Shown: piece by piece, positions 34,080 to 47,581 of the stretch | How positions within the stretch are numbered: position 1 is the first letter of the stretch | Layout of the letters: every line of letters begins with the position of its first letter | Origin: Phycomyces blakesleeanus NRRL 1555(-) | Taxonomy: Eukaryota > Mucoromycota > Mucoromycetes > Mucorales > Phycomycetaceae | NCBI RefSeq assembly: GCF_001638985.1 | Contig: NW_017265160.1 | Span: forward strand, 652,624 to 716,623 | Direction: 5' to 3' | DNA: 64,000 nt | Notes under the pieces: model-generated | The model's database searches: none | Told to the model about the DNA's origin: nothing | Seen by the model: only the letters and a program-made list of their open reading frames with translations | Translations under genes and position numbers: made by a program

Positions 34080-36210
34080 GTCATGATGGCATATAGCAGA
34101 AACCGTCTTTCAGATAAAGTTGGTTCTACAAGATCTGATACTCTGGATGGTAATGCTGTCTGACGTTTTGTTCAGAGTGGCATTGTTGGCAGAACAATAT
34201 TTTAGTATCAATGTTTGTTGATCAATTCAATCCTTTTGACAATTCAAAAATGTCAGCAACTGTTGTTCATGTTATGAATCGCAGTATTGATTCAAAACTA
34301 AAGTACAATATTAGATGCTATGTATAGCTTTTCTAATCAAATATACTTAGATATGAGAGAGAAAACATGATTCAACTGGCAATCATTCCTGGGCCTAAAC
34401 ATCCAGAAAACATTGCATCTTTTCTTGAACTAATTGTAGAAGGTTTGCATATGTTGCAGACTTCTGGTCTGAGAGTTCAGACAATTTCTGGACAAGTGAG
34501 TGGTAAGGTTCATCTTGTTATGGCAACTGTTTATAACCCAGCCATGTCAGACTTAATGAACCTGACCCACTATAATTCTTTCTATATGTGCAAAGCCTGC
34601 ATTTCTAAGGGTATTCTTTGATTTCACACCATATGTTTCGTTGGCAAGAAGGTACCTGCTCCTATGAGAACTGTGGAGAGCCTCTATCACTTTGAAGGAA
34701 ACATAAGTATATGATTAATGAATAATTGAAATATTAATATCTTCTTTTTAGAGATACAGTGTCAATGGTCCCAATGTTTCTAGGAATCTCAACACATTGA
34801 CAAGTCTTGCTTTCTTTGGGCTTGACATGATGCATCTCATTGGCCATTGGATCAGTCATCAGCTATACAATGCATTGAATAGCAAGTTTGTTATGATCAA
34901 TGACACTGAGAACAATGAAGTTCAACAATCAGATTTTGATCAGCAGCAACAACAACAGCATCAGGATGAACAGGATAATGTATACATGTTTGCTTTGCAT
35001 ATTGGACTTGACCAGATTGACAGCTGTATTGGCAAGCCTAGACCAGACATCCCAGCAAACTTTACTGGCAGCTGGAGATTGCTGAAGGAAACAACGGGCA
35101 GACAGAAGGCAGTCAACTGGCTCGAATTCCTTCTGTTTGTTGTACCAACAGTTGTGGTTCATAAGTTTGTTTTTGCCAGAACCAGACGTGCTGTTTTGGA
35201 CCTAGTTCTAGCATACTCTATTGCTCAGCAATGCGAAGGGACAGAAGAAGAAATCCATACAATGGAAAGGTAAGTCAGTCAAATACATTCTAAACAATAT
35301 TTTAACTACCTTTATAGAGCCATTGGTCACTGGCATTTCTTCCTTCGTTGTGAAATCCAAGAAAGAAAATTAAAACCTATTATATTTGTAATGAACCAGC
35401 ATATGCTAGTTTATCTCAGTTACATGGTGAGATATATGGGTCCATTAAGGGCGTATAGCTGCCGCCCAATCCAGCACACAATTAGTGCATACCAAGCTGC
35501 AATTGGGTTCTGGAAGGACACTGGGAAGAACATGAAAAATATCCTTCTTTGCAAAGCTGGGTACAGCATTGCCTTGGCAGTCGGGTAGCTCGAAGAAGAC
35601 TAGCTGATAGGAGGACCAGCAACTTTGAGATTGCGAGTAATGATGTTGCTGGCTCTCAGCTTTGGTCAAACCTGGTCAGAAAGACTCTTGCTGCCATAGC
35701 AATCGATTGTGATATGAACTATCACAATTTGGTAAGTTTGTTGGCCTGTCTCTGGGAGCAGAACAGTATAGTAATGGAACAAGAAACTATTGAGATGGTC
35801 TGCATCACCTAGATGTGGAAGGACAATGTAGTGTACAGAGTCCGGACTTCTTTTGACAGCAGACATGTTTGAGACAATGACCTTGTTGTGCTCAAACACC
35901 TGGAAGAGTAAGTAACACAAATTATATCTTACATTATTGTAATATTAATCATTTTTCAATTATATTTTTCAAAGGTACAGATATGTTATAAAGTTCTTCT
36001 CTCATTTTGCCTTGGAAGAGACTAGACTATTTGTCATAGTTGATTGCTTGCAAGGTGTATGAATATACAATGAGTTGCTCTTCCGTGTTTGGGAAAGCCA
36101 AACATTTGGTGGGATGAAGGTGGTTGAGGTTAAGTCCATCAGGGAGATGACTGGTCTGGTCCATGATATTAAAGATATGACCATTTGACATGTGGTGTGG
36201 ACTTCTTTAC
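34080..36210 (+). pseudogene. tnp2 relic Y, C-terminal half
   Basis: The frame from 34080 continues relic Y. It shows M-F-V-D-Q-F-N-P-F (first Asp) near 34210, M-I-Q-L-A-I-I-P-G-P-K at 34367, a CKAC pair near 34590, and a long frame 34797-35273 with L-D-M-M-H-L-I-G and V-N-W-L-E-F-L-L-F-V-V-P-T. Later fragments reach M-T-G-L-V-H-D-I-K-D near 36160. It pairs with relic Z throughout. Many stops and at least one intron are present. Confidence 0.75.
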
Positions 36211-36816
36211 ATCACTACCAGTAGTTTTTTTTCTTGCCCTTTCCTTTCATTTATTTTACTTTCAAAGTACAAATATAATCATTCTATTTTTTAAATATAA
36301 TTTGATATCAATACCAATACATCTCTTGATGATTTTAAATAAAGATATAGTCGAATATAAAAAACTTATACATATCTATATTCAAAATAGAAGTAATCTA
36401 TAGACTGTATTTGTTGTTTTTATTAAACTTTTTGAATAGATATGCAGTCCAACATACAATCTTCATCCAAAATGGGATTCTGGATTAAAAATCAAAAAAA
36501 AATATTTGAATTAAATCTCAAAAAAACAAAAGAGCTCAAAATGCCCTATATTTGGTATGGTTGTAGAAGTTTAAAAAAGATGCAGGTTTTTTATTGAAAG
36601 TTGCCATTTCTTGGAATTTACAACAACTTTTTTTTTACAGTGAAATGCATGATGTTTTATATAAAAACTTTTTATTAAAAAAAATATAGAAATTGATGAA
36701 AAAATAATAGAGAATAAAATTAAAGAAGTACGTTAAGAAAGAAGTTTAAATTATATCTATCTGACTTAAAAAGTCTATAATTTGATTTCATCAAATAAAT
36801 TAGTTAATGTGTGTGT
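36211..36816. other. Non-coding spacer left of element B
   Basis: AT-rich with no coding signal and no repeats seen. Confidence 0.5.
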
Positions 36817-37346
36817 CACTGGAAAAACTGCCCTGATTAACAATGTGGCCAGATTGGTAAACACATGTGCAGAAATAGTGATTTTTTTTGACTCAGTATG
36901 TTTTTTGAAGGTCAGGTCAAAGATGTAGTTTTAGTTGGTTTCATTGGCTAACAGAATTTTAGAATATCAGTCTGGTATGGAAGGCTAAATTCACATACAG
37001 AGACCTATCATAATTCTCATTCTACCACCCCTTTTTTATTTCTACTATTTTCTGGATTTACTCTTGCAATAATCTATTTATAAACTCATAATAGAAAACT
37101 ATATGTCTTTTACACACAACAGACATTCTTGAAAACATTCAAATAAAGACTATGAATTGATAATATTATAATTGTCATGTCTCTTTCTATATTTAATGAT
37201 ATAGAAAAGAACTTGTTAGAAGAATTCAATCAAACAACCATAAAATATAATGCTTTTTTTTACTATAAAGTCGGTGCAAATAAAGTATATTTTACACTTG
37301 TTTCTCTTTTTATTCTCAATAAATCACATCAAACAAAACACATAAA

Positions 37347-40300
37347 ATGCCTTCTATCCCCCACCACTGAAATGTTGTCTGCCATTGTGCTCAATGTAGC
37401 AGAAATTCACAGGGATACTCATTGGTGACAAGCAGAACCACTGAGTGTCATATTAGAAAAGATGAGCTTGAGAGAATTGAGAGACTGGATACAGCTGAAA
37501 GATTGGCAAATAGTATGTTATATTCAAGGTTTATTTTTCGATTACTGAGTAATAACTTCTTTATTTTTTTAATTTTAATGAAACACAGCTATGCAAGAAG
37601 AACAAATGATAGACATTGATACCCAATGTAGGAAAAAAAAGAAAAAAAAATATATTTGAAAACCAGTAGAGACAATAAGCTAAACTAATCTATATTTGTA
37701 TATATCCCGACCTGTCAATCTGAATCCATCAAAAAAATAGACAATCAGGTTGACTCACCTGATTCGAATGCCGCCACGATGGCTGACAATGTCTCGGTAG
37801 ACAATGAGATCAGCAAGGTCAATGGCAATGACTCTAACATTGAAAGAGATATGAACTCTGACTCTGGCAGTGGTGAAGAAGAAGGTGTTGAGACAGACGT
37901 TGAAGAGTTTGTTAATGAAGGTCAGTCATAAATGATTTTGTTTTCTTAAAAACAGACCTAAAGAAAATTTGTTCTAATTTATTTTTGTTAATTTTAAATA
38001 GACCCATTTGATGCTTCTAACATGCCTGAAAACCCTGTCCATCAGTTCATTGCTACCTTTGCCATTCTTTTTATCTCGCGTTATGTTATTAACAAAGGTG
38101 TCACCATATTGATTGAATTTATTAATCAGTTACTCAAGATCTATGGCAAAGATTTCCAATTACCAACAAGTCTTATTCGCCTGCAAAGAATGACTGGTTT
38201 TTCCAATTACGCCAATGGTATCAAGAAGTCTGTTATATGTGAAGACTGCTACAAGGTTTACAAACAAGATGTGTCTCTCCCTACTCATTGTGACTTCAAA
38301 AAGCATGGTTCTCAATCAGCATGCAATTGTGAAATGATGAAGGTTTCATCTTCTGGTGCCATGGTAGCCAAGCGATCATATGTCTACAACTCTATCCAGA
38401 GATCATTACAAGTTTTCTTTCTTTGTTCTGAGTTTAAGCAAAAAATCAGACAATGGAACAAAGAGCTTAAGGTCGTAGATACACTATGCAACGTCTATGA
38501 TAGTGCTATGTGGAAGGAGCTAAAGGACCAAAGTGGTATATCGTTTGTGGATGAACCTCATTCATTGATGCTAACAATGAACATCGACTGGTTCCAGCCA
38601 TTTGATGGCATTACATATTCAACTAGAGCTATCTACTTTGTGATAAATAACTTGCCTCGTGAGGAAAGATTTAAGTCTGAAAATGTCATCCTTGTTGGTT
38701 TGATGCCTGGTCCTAAGGAGCTAAAGACCGAAGAGATCAACCACTATTTAAAGCCAATAGTTGATGAATTGCTGCAGTTGTTTACAGGGATAACCATCCC
38801 AACCTTTGAGTGCTCAGCCAGTGTTAATGTACGTGCCGCATTATATATAGTTGTCTGTGACATCCCCGCTGCCAGGAAGACCAGTGGATTCACCGCCCAC
38901 AACAGTACTTGTGCATGCCCCAGATGTGTGAGGCAGTTTACCAGGTTACCAAGTACCAATCAGGTCGACTTCAGTAGGTTCGACTATTTGACATGGAAAA
39001 TCCGTAGTGGTCTGGAAAACAGGTTGCATGCTGAGGAGTGGAAGAGTGCCAGTACGCCCTCAGAAAGGCATCAGTTGGAAATCGAAAATGGTGTTCGATG
39101 GTCGCAGCTGCATCACCTTGGATACTTTGATCTATTACGTGGAACGATCATCAATCCCATGCATAATTTATTCCTGGGGACACCAAAGAGAATGATGGAG
39201 CGGTGGATAAAAGAAGGACTGATAGACGATAGAAAGCTAGCTACAATGCAAGCAATGGCAGAGACAATGGTGGTGCCAATGGATTACGTGGTGTTGAAAT
39301 CGAAGATTGGAAAGGGCTTTCCATACATGAAAGCTGATGAATGAAAGTCCTGGGTGCTAGTGTATTTGCCTATCTTGTTGAAGGTCATTCTGCCAATTGA
39401 AATGTTCAGAAATTGGATCAGTTTTGTTGATGCCTGCCGCCAATTAGTAAAGCCAAGCATCACGTTCTCTGACATTGATGATGGCCATAAATTTCTTCAA
39501 GAATTCTGTACTGAGTGCCAGCATATTTACACTCCAACTATTCTCACCTGTAACATGCATTTACATCTTCATCTTCGTGAGACCATCTGTGATTTTGGAC
39601 CAGTATATGACTATTGGCTCTTTGGGTTTGAGCAATATAACAGTTTGTTAAAGAACATAAGCACAAACAGAAAAGATTCTTTTGAGGCTACGTATATGCA
39701 GAGTTTTGTTCAAGATACTTTCAAGGGTAACTATGTCAATGCTGTTCTCTAATGTCCGAGCCAAGTCCCCTTTCTTCTGCTTCTCGCCAAGCTTACTGCC
39801 ACTGCTTAACCATCCAGTTTAAAAAACAAGATAACTTTCCCACAACGCCCGTTCAGATTAGCAGCCTTCGTCCAAGCGTACTCAAACCCTTCTCTTCCAG
39901 TCCTGGGCAATGAACCTCTTCCTCCCTCTACGTTTCCTCTTCACATCAAGCCCTCATCAGTAATGAGTGATGTTGACTATTCTCATTTGCTTGATTATTA
40001 TAAAGTCGTGTATCACATTCCTGGTCTTGAAAGTTATCAATTTCCGTCCTTCTCCTCTTTTGTTGACAATCAGATCACAAAGTTGAGATCAATCAATTTG
40101 CTTGGCCAGGTGTACAAAGGCTGTAATGATGCTTCTAGTCGCGGCTCGTTTGTGCAATCTCTGTTTCTTGGAAGTCAAGGCAATAATCGATTGGCATACA
40201 CCAGCCAAATTCAGTACCTTTTCTTTCACTCTTTCACTCCACCAGTAGACAACACAGATATCTAAACACGTATTGTTTATCAAGATAAACACGTGTTTGC

Positions 40301-40508
40301 GTTTGTTAAGTAGTTCCAGATTGAGCATGACTGTTCAAGAGAGTTGGAAAGTGTTGACATCTGCAGTGCAGATTTTATTGCGTGTGATTTTGAATGCATC
40401 TTGACAGTACATCAAATATCATCAGTTGTTGCAACATGTGATTATTAAACCAGCACAAATAATAAGAAAATACTTGTCAACACTTTACCGCACAAACAAT
40501 ATAATTAA
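37347..40508 (+). pseudogene. tnp2 transposase pseudogene of element B
   Basis: Exon 1 (from 37347) carries the C-H-C-A-Q-C-S-R-N motif but has a TGA at codon 8. Acidic exons follow, then the main exon from about 38001. Within it N-I-D-W-F-Q-P-F and V-C-D-I-P-A-A-R-K-T-S-G-F are intact. A TGA at 39342 replaces Trp of the K-A-D-E-W motif. TAA at 39750 and later stops follow, with no obvious frameshift until the end at 40508. It is closest to the copy in C. Confidence 0.85.
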
Positions 40509-40659
40509 TATTTAATACATTTCTTTTTTTAATAAAAAATTTCAATACATAAGCTAATGTAGTCTTATTATATATGTTGCAAACAATACATATGTGTTAA
40601 GAAATTTTGAGAGTAAAAGAAAAAAAATGACAAAAAATGAGTTTTATTTATGACCCATA

Positions 40660-40885
40660 TTTAAGAGCCTATTGAGGTAGAGCAGGATCTAAATCAATTG
40701 GGATTGTTGATTCCACTGTTCTACCATAAACTCTCTTAAGCAGTTGGCAAGAATTTGTTAAGCTAAATAATAAACATATATTAACATTCAGTCTGGCATC
40801 ATTCAAAAAAGAAAACTGTTAGGTTTTACCTCATCACTTCACCAACTTGGGCGAGCAACACGAATCTCATTTCTTGACTGAGAGG
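40660..40885 (-). pseudogene. Accessory gene of element B, 3' part
   Basis: Minus strand. The end of exon 3 (40885-40830) encodes R-V-A-R-P-S-W followed by TGA where A has Arg, then S-D-E. Exon 4 remnants (from 40762) run to about 40660. Element C is inserted at 40885/47582. Removing C and one AGG gives an exon 3 of 186 bases, the same length as in A and C. Confidence 0.75.
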
Positions 40886-41141
40886 CACTGGAAAAATAAG
40901 GACAATTAACATATTGTCTAGGTAGTCGGATCATAGTGGATATGTCAGGATTTTTTTTCATCTCAGCAGTTTTTTTTCATCAAGTTGGGGGTGTAGTTTT
41001 GATGTATTCTATTGGCTTAAATAAAAATAAAATAAAAATAAAATAAAAAATACGTTTTGGTTTACTATAAAACCGTATCAAATGAAATATTTGTAGCACT
41101 CTTGTTTCCTTTTTTATTTTATAATTCAAAATACATACACT

Positions 41142-44100
41142 ATGTTTCCTTCTATTCAAATGCACAACACTGATTGCCACTGCACCAGATGCAATAATAA
41201 TGATCAAGGAGTTTCCCGAGTATCGAGACATACTGCTCAGCGTCATAATAAAAGAGCTAGATTTGAAGGTACTGAGATATTCAAGAGTTGTATAATTTAT
41301 TCAGTGCTGTTATCTGTCTACCGAGTAATAATCGCTTTTATTTTTATTTTTTATTATTTTAAAAAACATAGCTGAAAAGAGAAGCATGGAAGTAGATACT
41401 GAAAGTAAGACATTTTTTATATGAAACGCAGAAGAAAAACTAATAATAAACTATTATATTCCATATTTGTAGTAATCCCGACGTATCAATCCGATTCTGT
41501 GGAAGCAATGGACGGTCAGGCCAACTCACCTATTTCGGATGCCGTCTCAACGTTTGACAATGACGTCTTTGTTGGTAATGACTACAATGGTGATGAGTCT
41601 GACACGACCAATGACAATGACAGTGATGACAATGGCAAAGAAGACACTGCCGAGATTTATGTTGAAGAGTTTAACAATGAGGGTCAGTTTTAAATACATA
41701 AAAAAAAACTAAAAAAAATGTGTGTTAATTTTTTTTTTAAAAAAAAAGACCCTTTTGCTGCTTCTGGTATGCCCGAGAATCCAGTGCACAGATTTATTGC
41801 TACTTTTACAGTACTGTTTGCATCTCGTTACGTGGTCAATAAGGGTTCTGTTGTCTTGATTGAGTTCATCAACGAGCTCTTGAAGATTTATGGACAAGAT
41901 TTCCAACTTCCCGAAAGTCTGGCTGGGCTACATAAAATGACTGGCTTTTCGTCTATCACCAAAGGCATCAAGCGATTTGTGTCATGTCCAAACTGCCATT
42001 GCATCTATGAAGAAAACATGTCCGTACCTCCCCATTGTGTTTTCACAAATGTTGGTGCACGCTCTCCTTGTGGTTGTAAGTTGATGAAAGAGTCAACTTC
42101 AGGTGCACTGGTATCAAAGCGAGCATACTTGTACCAGTCCCTCAAGCAAGCTTTGTCTGTTCTTTTCCTTCGTCCTGGTTTTGAAGAGCAAATCCGTCAC
42201 TGGAACACGGAGCTTAAGATTGTCAATACTATGTGCAACGTATACGATGGAGCAATGTGGAAAGAGCTGAAGGATGCAAGTGGTGTCTCGTTTGTTGCTT
42301 GTCCTCGCTCATTGATGTTGACACTCAACATAGACTGGTTCCAGCCGTTCGATGGAGTTAGTTACTCTTCTGGTGCAATTTACTTGGTTGTAAATAATCT
42401 GCCTCGAGAGGTACGGTTCAAGCCTGAGAACACAATTCTGGTTGGTTTGATGCCTGGTCCCAAGGAGCCAAGATGCGAGGAGATAAATAACTATCTCAAG
42501 CCTATGGTAGACGAGATGAAGCAGTTGTATGTTGGAATGCGAGTCCCGACCTACGAGTGCCCTTCTGGTGCTAATGTCCGTGCTGCCTTGCTGATGGTTG
42601 CGTGTGACATCCCTGCTGCCAGGAAAACAAGTGGATTTACAGCCCACAATAGTACATGTGCGTGCTACAAGTGTATAACCCAGTTCCCCAGATTGCCCAA
42701 CACAAATCAGGTGGACTTCAGTGGATTCGATTATTCGCTTTGGAATATTCGTAGCGGTGTAGAGAACAGGTTGCATGCTGAGGAGTGGAAGAGTGCGAGT
42801 ACACCCTCAGAAAGGCACCAGCTGGAGGTCGAATATGGTGTTCGATGGTCGCAGTTGCAATGCCTTGGATACTTTGATCTAGTACGTGGAACGATCATTG
42901 ATCCCATGCATAATTTATTCCTGGGGACGCCCAAGAGAATGATGGACCGGTGGGTCGATAAGAAAACGATTGGAGCCGAAGAGTTTGCTGCCATGGAAAA
43001 AATCGCAGGGACAATGGTTCTTCTGAGGGATTATACAAAGCTGACATCGAAGATTGGAAAAGACTTTCCTTACATGAAAGCCGACGACTGGAAATCCTGG
43101 GTACTGGTGTATTCTCCTGTTCTGCTGCATGGTGTTCTACCATTTGAAATGTACAACAACTGGATGAATTTCGTCCGTGCATGCCGCTATCTTATCAAGC
43201 CAAGCATCACATTTGATGAAGTGAACAGCGCCCACAACTATCTGGAAATGTTTTGCAAAAAGGCTACCAAACTCTACACTCCCACCATCCTCACCTGCAA
43301 CATGCACCTGCACCTCCACCTTCGCAAGACCATTCGTGATTTTGGACCCGTGTATGGTTACTGGCTCTTTGGGTTTGAGAGATACAATGGCCTGTTGAAG
43401 CATATAAAGACAAACGGAAAAGATAGTTTTGAGGCATCATATATGAGAAGTTTTGTTCAAAACGCATTCAAGGGTGACTATGTCCATGCTGTTCTGAAAA
43501 GTTCTAGCCACATCCCCTTTTTCAACATTCTCTCAAAGCTTTCTCCGAAATTCACACCTACCACCACAGTCATTACTCTCTCCTCCCGTCCATTCCGATT
43601 GCAATCATTCTTACTAGCATCGTCCAACCCACATCTTCCTCCAAAGGGTAACAAACCTCTCCCTCCTTCGACTTTTCCTCTTCAGCTAAAAAAATCATCA
43701 CTGATGGATGAAACCGACTATGCCCATCTGCTTCAGCACTACAAAACATCCTATGATCTTCCCGACCTTGTCAGTTACCAATATGCCACACTCACAAACT
43801 CCTTTGTTGACAATGAAATCACAAAGTTGAAGTTCATTGACTTACTTGGTCAACAGTACCGTGGTAAAAACGGTTCAGCTAGTTGTGGTTCTCTTGTCCA
43901 CGTAATGTTTGTTGGTAGTGACAGTAGAAATACCCTAGCCTATGCTGGACAAATATAGTATCTCTTCACACACTCCTTTACACACCCTTCTAACAGCAAT
44001 CTCCACCTGACTCGCATGGTTCATGATCATCGACATGTATTCGCATATATCAAGTGGTTTAATACTTCCTCTGATAGATCGCGTGAGGATGACGGTCTTG

Positions 44101-44252
44101 AGTTTTGTCTCCCCACCTTCTCCCCCGATAGTCGCCATTGCATTGTACCTGTGCACCGCATCTTTTTAGAGATTGCTACAGCCAGGATTACTACAAGTAG
44201 AAATGTTAGTAAGATGTTAGTAATTGCTTTGCCAAAAAAGCTTTATGCTTAA
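41142..44252 (+). pseudogene. tnp2 transposase of element C, one nonsense mutation
   Basis: Exons 41142-41268, 41372-41404, 41473-41682 and 41749-44252 follow the pattern of element A. The Cys/His exon reads C-H-C-T-R-C and is followed by T-A-Q-R-H-N-K-R-A-R. Catalytic blocks N-I-D-W-F-Q-P-F, A-C-D-I-P-A-A-R-K-T-S-G-F and F-G-F-E-R-Y-N-G-L-L-K are intact. The only break is TAG at 43956, where A has a Gln codon (G-Q-I-Q-Y). The frame then stays open to the end at 44252. The truncated protein would still include the catalytic core. Confidence 0.88.
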
Positions 44253-44386
44253 AATAAAAAAAAACCCCCACTTGAATTTCCTTTTCTTATACAAAAAAAA
44301 ACAGAACAAATTCCCTATATATATTGATAGTATTGTGTATGTAAAAAGTAATACGTAGATAAAAAGAGAGAAACATTTTTTTTTAT

Positions 44387-45570
44387 TTAGAGCCCGTCTC
44401 TAAGAGCCCACCGAGGAAAATTGGGGCTAATGTTATCTGGGACTGCTGAGTTGGACACACTAGTAGTGATCCTACGGATCCTTTGATTAGCACTTGACCC
44501 CATGGCCTGGACAGCATAAGTGTCAACAAGTGCAATGAAACGGTTGCACTGAAATACATTCGTTAATAATTCACTCAATATAATAATACACCAATACAAA
44601 TGTATTACTCCAAATTAATCTACCTCATCGCTTCTCCAGCCTGGTTGTACAATATGAATGACATGTTTTATGCCATCCTCGTCCATTTCATTGGCAGACT
44701 CTCCATCTGACATTACTGCTTTTTGGAGAGTGTTGGCACAGTCTCTGAGCATTACAAGATCAATTGCCTCCTTATTGTCTTTGTAGGCCAGTACACGGCA
44801 ACACTCATTCTAGTAATAAGTTTTGTTAATTTGTTATTTTTACTTTTAATTTTCAACTATAAACTATATATATTAGCATAATACTCACATCATCTGCACG
44901 GGCTGCTCTTTGTGTAAGAGCGTTTGTTTCCGCTATCTCATCATCAGACATTCTCTCACGACAGGTTCTACTAGTGAAGTTGGTGTGCAACCTCTTTCAG
45001 AGGTCACTCCGTCTCATACTAGAGGAACCAAACCTGCGCTCAAGATTAGAAAGAAGTCTCTCGGCTATCTCCCTGTTGGGAGATTTGTTGAAAGCAACAT
45101 TTGTATCCCATCTGGGCTTGAGGTTGTTGGCCAGGATATTTTCTGGCGTTCTCAAGCTAAGCTTGGGTTTTCACATAAGGTTGTGAATATGAGCCTGATA
45201 AATAAATCATGAGAAAATGAATTGATAAAATATTTTATAATATGTTACTCACATAAACTGCATTAGATTCTTCACAGGTAGGCTCATGGTTGGAGATGAC
45301 AACAGGTGCAGCAACAGTGAGTTCGGCTCTCACAGGAGCAGCAAGGGGAGTTCTGGCCAAACTATCTATGGCACTGATGGTGTTGGTGCTGGTGGTAGCA
45401 AGAATGCCAATTCTGCCATTCATGTTGGTCAGAGTTTGCTCAACATTGCCGATCTGTCCTTTTACGGTAGACATATCAGCTCTCACAGTAGAAAGTATTT
45501 CCATAAGCTGCTGATTGGTAATCTCAACAGGACGAAGGGCAATTGCGCATTCACGTCTTGTGTTAGTCAT
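44387..45570 (-). pseudogene. Accessory gene of element C
   Basis: Minus-strand exons 45570-45253, 45194-44889 (306 bases), 44809-44624 (186 bases) and 44548-44387. Motifs W-D-T-N-V and Q-P-G-W-R-S-D-E are kept. Two in-frame TGA codons in exon 2 are the only breaks seen. The first stands where B has TGG, the second where B has an Arg codon. Exon 1 is a short coiled-coil-like segment without the Ser/Pro repeat of A. Confidence 0.8.
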
Positions 45571-46019
45571 TGTCTACAGAATATAATAAAATGAAAGGTT
45601 ATAATGATTAGTTTCAGATTATATTATTATTATTGCTGTCATTCTACAATTAAATTTATGTAAATTTAATTAAAAATAAATCGTATCAAGTTTACATACT
45701 TGAATTGTTAGAACAAGTGTATTGATTTGGGAGTATAAGTGTAGTAAGTAGCAAGAGAGTAAGAGCAAGGGAAAGTGTATTATATGAAAGGTATGATTAT
45801 TATATATATTCAAAATATATTTGATATACGAATCTCTATTAATACTTCTTGTAATGACTGGGATGTAAATCGGTTTTCATATTGCTTTGGGACTTGATGA
45901 AATCATTTTAGTCTTTTGTTTTAAACACACTTTTTTCTTTTTTTTTTAAGATTTTTTTTTTTTACTTTTTTTATTCGTTTTTTGTTATTTCCCTCTTTTC
46001 TCTCTCTTTTCAATTCTTG

Positions 46020-46780
46020 TTATATTTGCAAATTTTTCTGGTAAGATTGTTTTTGGTTCAAAATACTTCTTTACAAAGAACAAAAGAATTAATTTTTTTG
46101 TCTATCATAGGTATTCTATCTGTTTCTCTCTCTTCACTCTTTACACTCGCAAGGTTTTATGGTAAGGCACTTTCTTTGTTTTAAAAGAAATATATACTTC
46201 TTTATGTATAACTAAAAAATAACAATATATTTTAATGTCATAGAAACTCACTCTTTGTCTCATTCTGATGCGCCATCTTCACAACAGTCATCCGGATTAG
46301 CCAGGGTTAGTAAATATACTTTATGCCATCATTCCATACAATCATTCTGACTTTTTTCTTTCTTTAATATAGGCCACATCGCCAAAAATACTCTCTACAA
46401 TCAAACACGGATATTGACACGGTAATATTTTATTTTATTTTAATCTATTTCTTTTTAATATTTATCTAACTGAATATAATTTCTATTATAGATGAACATC
46501 CCTCTTACGAACGTGCCATTCCTCAAGAACTTCCATCCCATGCTACCGTCATTGCCATGGTAAGCCTTTTATTTACTTCTATAAATATAATAATATTATT
46601 TATACTGTATATTAATGTATATTCTCTACTAGAGACGATATTACCACTTTACAGATAATATCTTGGTCTGCAAAGAAATCCTTTGCCTTTGGTATGTAAA
46701 TCAATTATTCTATCACGCAATTCACAAAAATTAATTCTTTCCTATCGTTTTATAGTCAAAGAAATCATAATCCCATGCTT
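46020..46780 (+). pseudogene. Gene 3 of element C
   Basis: Exons 46244-46305 (62 bases), 46373-46421 (49) and 46492-46559 (68) match those of element A in length, phase and sequence. They are followed by 46635-46691 and a final piece from about 46757. One TGA lies in the 49-base exon (G-Y-stop where A has G-Y-E) and one TAA in the fourth. An extra upstream exon-like piece (46110-46160, ending ATG before GTAAGG) is not obvious in A. Confidence 0.6.
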
Positions 46781-47581
46781 TACTGTAAATGTTTTATTTC
46801 TTTGTCCATTTGTACTGGGTACTTCCAATGTAAGTATTAATTAGTCCATAAAATTTGCAGTATAAAACACGCACGCACTCCCATCACTAATGTTTTATCT
46901 ATTCTCAAAGAGTACTGCTCTTACCCCTAAAAAAAGGTAACGAGCACCTCATTTTCTTCAGGTATTTGTTTTTTGTAGAAAATTTTTCATCCCAAATATA
47001 ACAAGCTTGCCGAGCAAGAAGTAGCTGAGGATATAGAATAGCTTTATTAGATTTGAAACCTAGAAACATTCTATTCTTTCCAATAAAAATAAAAGTGTAA
47101 ACCATTACCAACCTAACAAGAACGGGAAACCAAATAAATAAAGAACATATTACTGGTCCATAATTTTAAAGACGTGTTTTTATGCTGTTGATGATTGGAG
47201 GTTTTAAAGAACTGTCAGTATAGATGGTCAGTAAAGGTGGTCAGTAAAGGTGAGGTGTAGTACAGATAAACCATTGGAGCAATATACATGATGTAATCCG
47301 TCTTTGACCTTTCCTGTTCTGTGTCAAGAATACCGAGATAAATCCGTAGTTTTAAATATTTTTATTTATTTATTAAGCATAACGAGTATATCAAAAGTGC
47401 TACCAAACCTTACTTGCGGAACCCCCCATCTACATATACTGTAGTGTTTGTAAGTCTCGCACATACAGTGCTAGATGACCTTAAAACCTAGTGGAAAAAA
47501 ATATCAACTATGATATATCACGTTATTCCAGTACCGTTTGCCCATATATACACATCAGTATTTTTCTACTTTTTTCCAGTG

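Larger units (their letters stand above)
40886..47581 (+). mobile_element. Element C: CACTA-like transposon nested in B
   Basis: Ends are CACTGGAAAAATAAGG at 40886 and the inverse ...TTTTTTCCAGTG at 47581, with AGG on both sides (40883-40885 and 47582-47584). At 6696 bases it is close to element A (6718). All three genes are present with few mutations, so it is younger than B and older than A. Confidence 0.9.
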
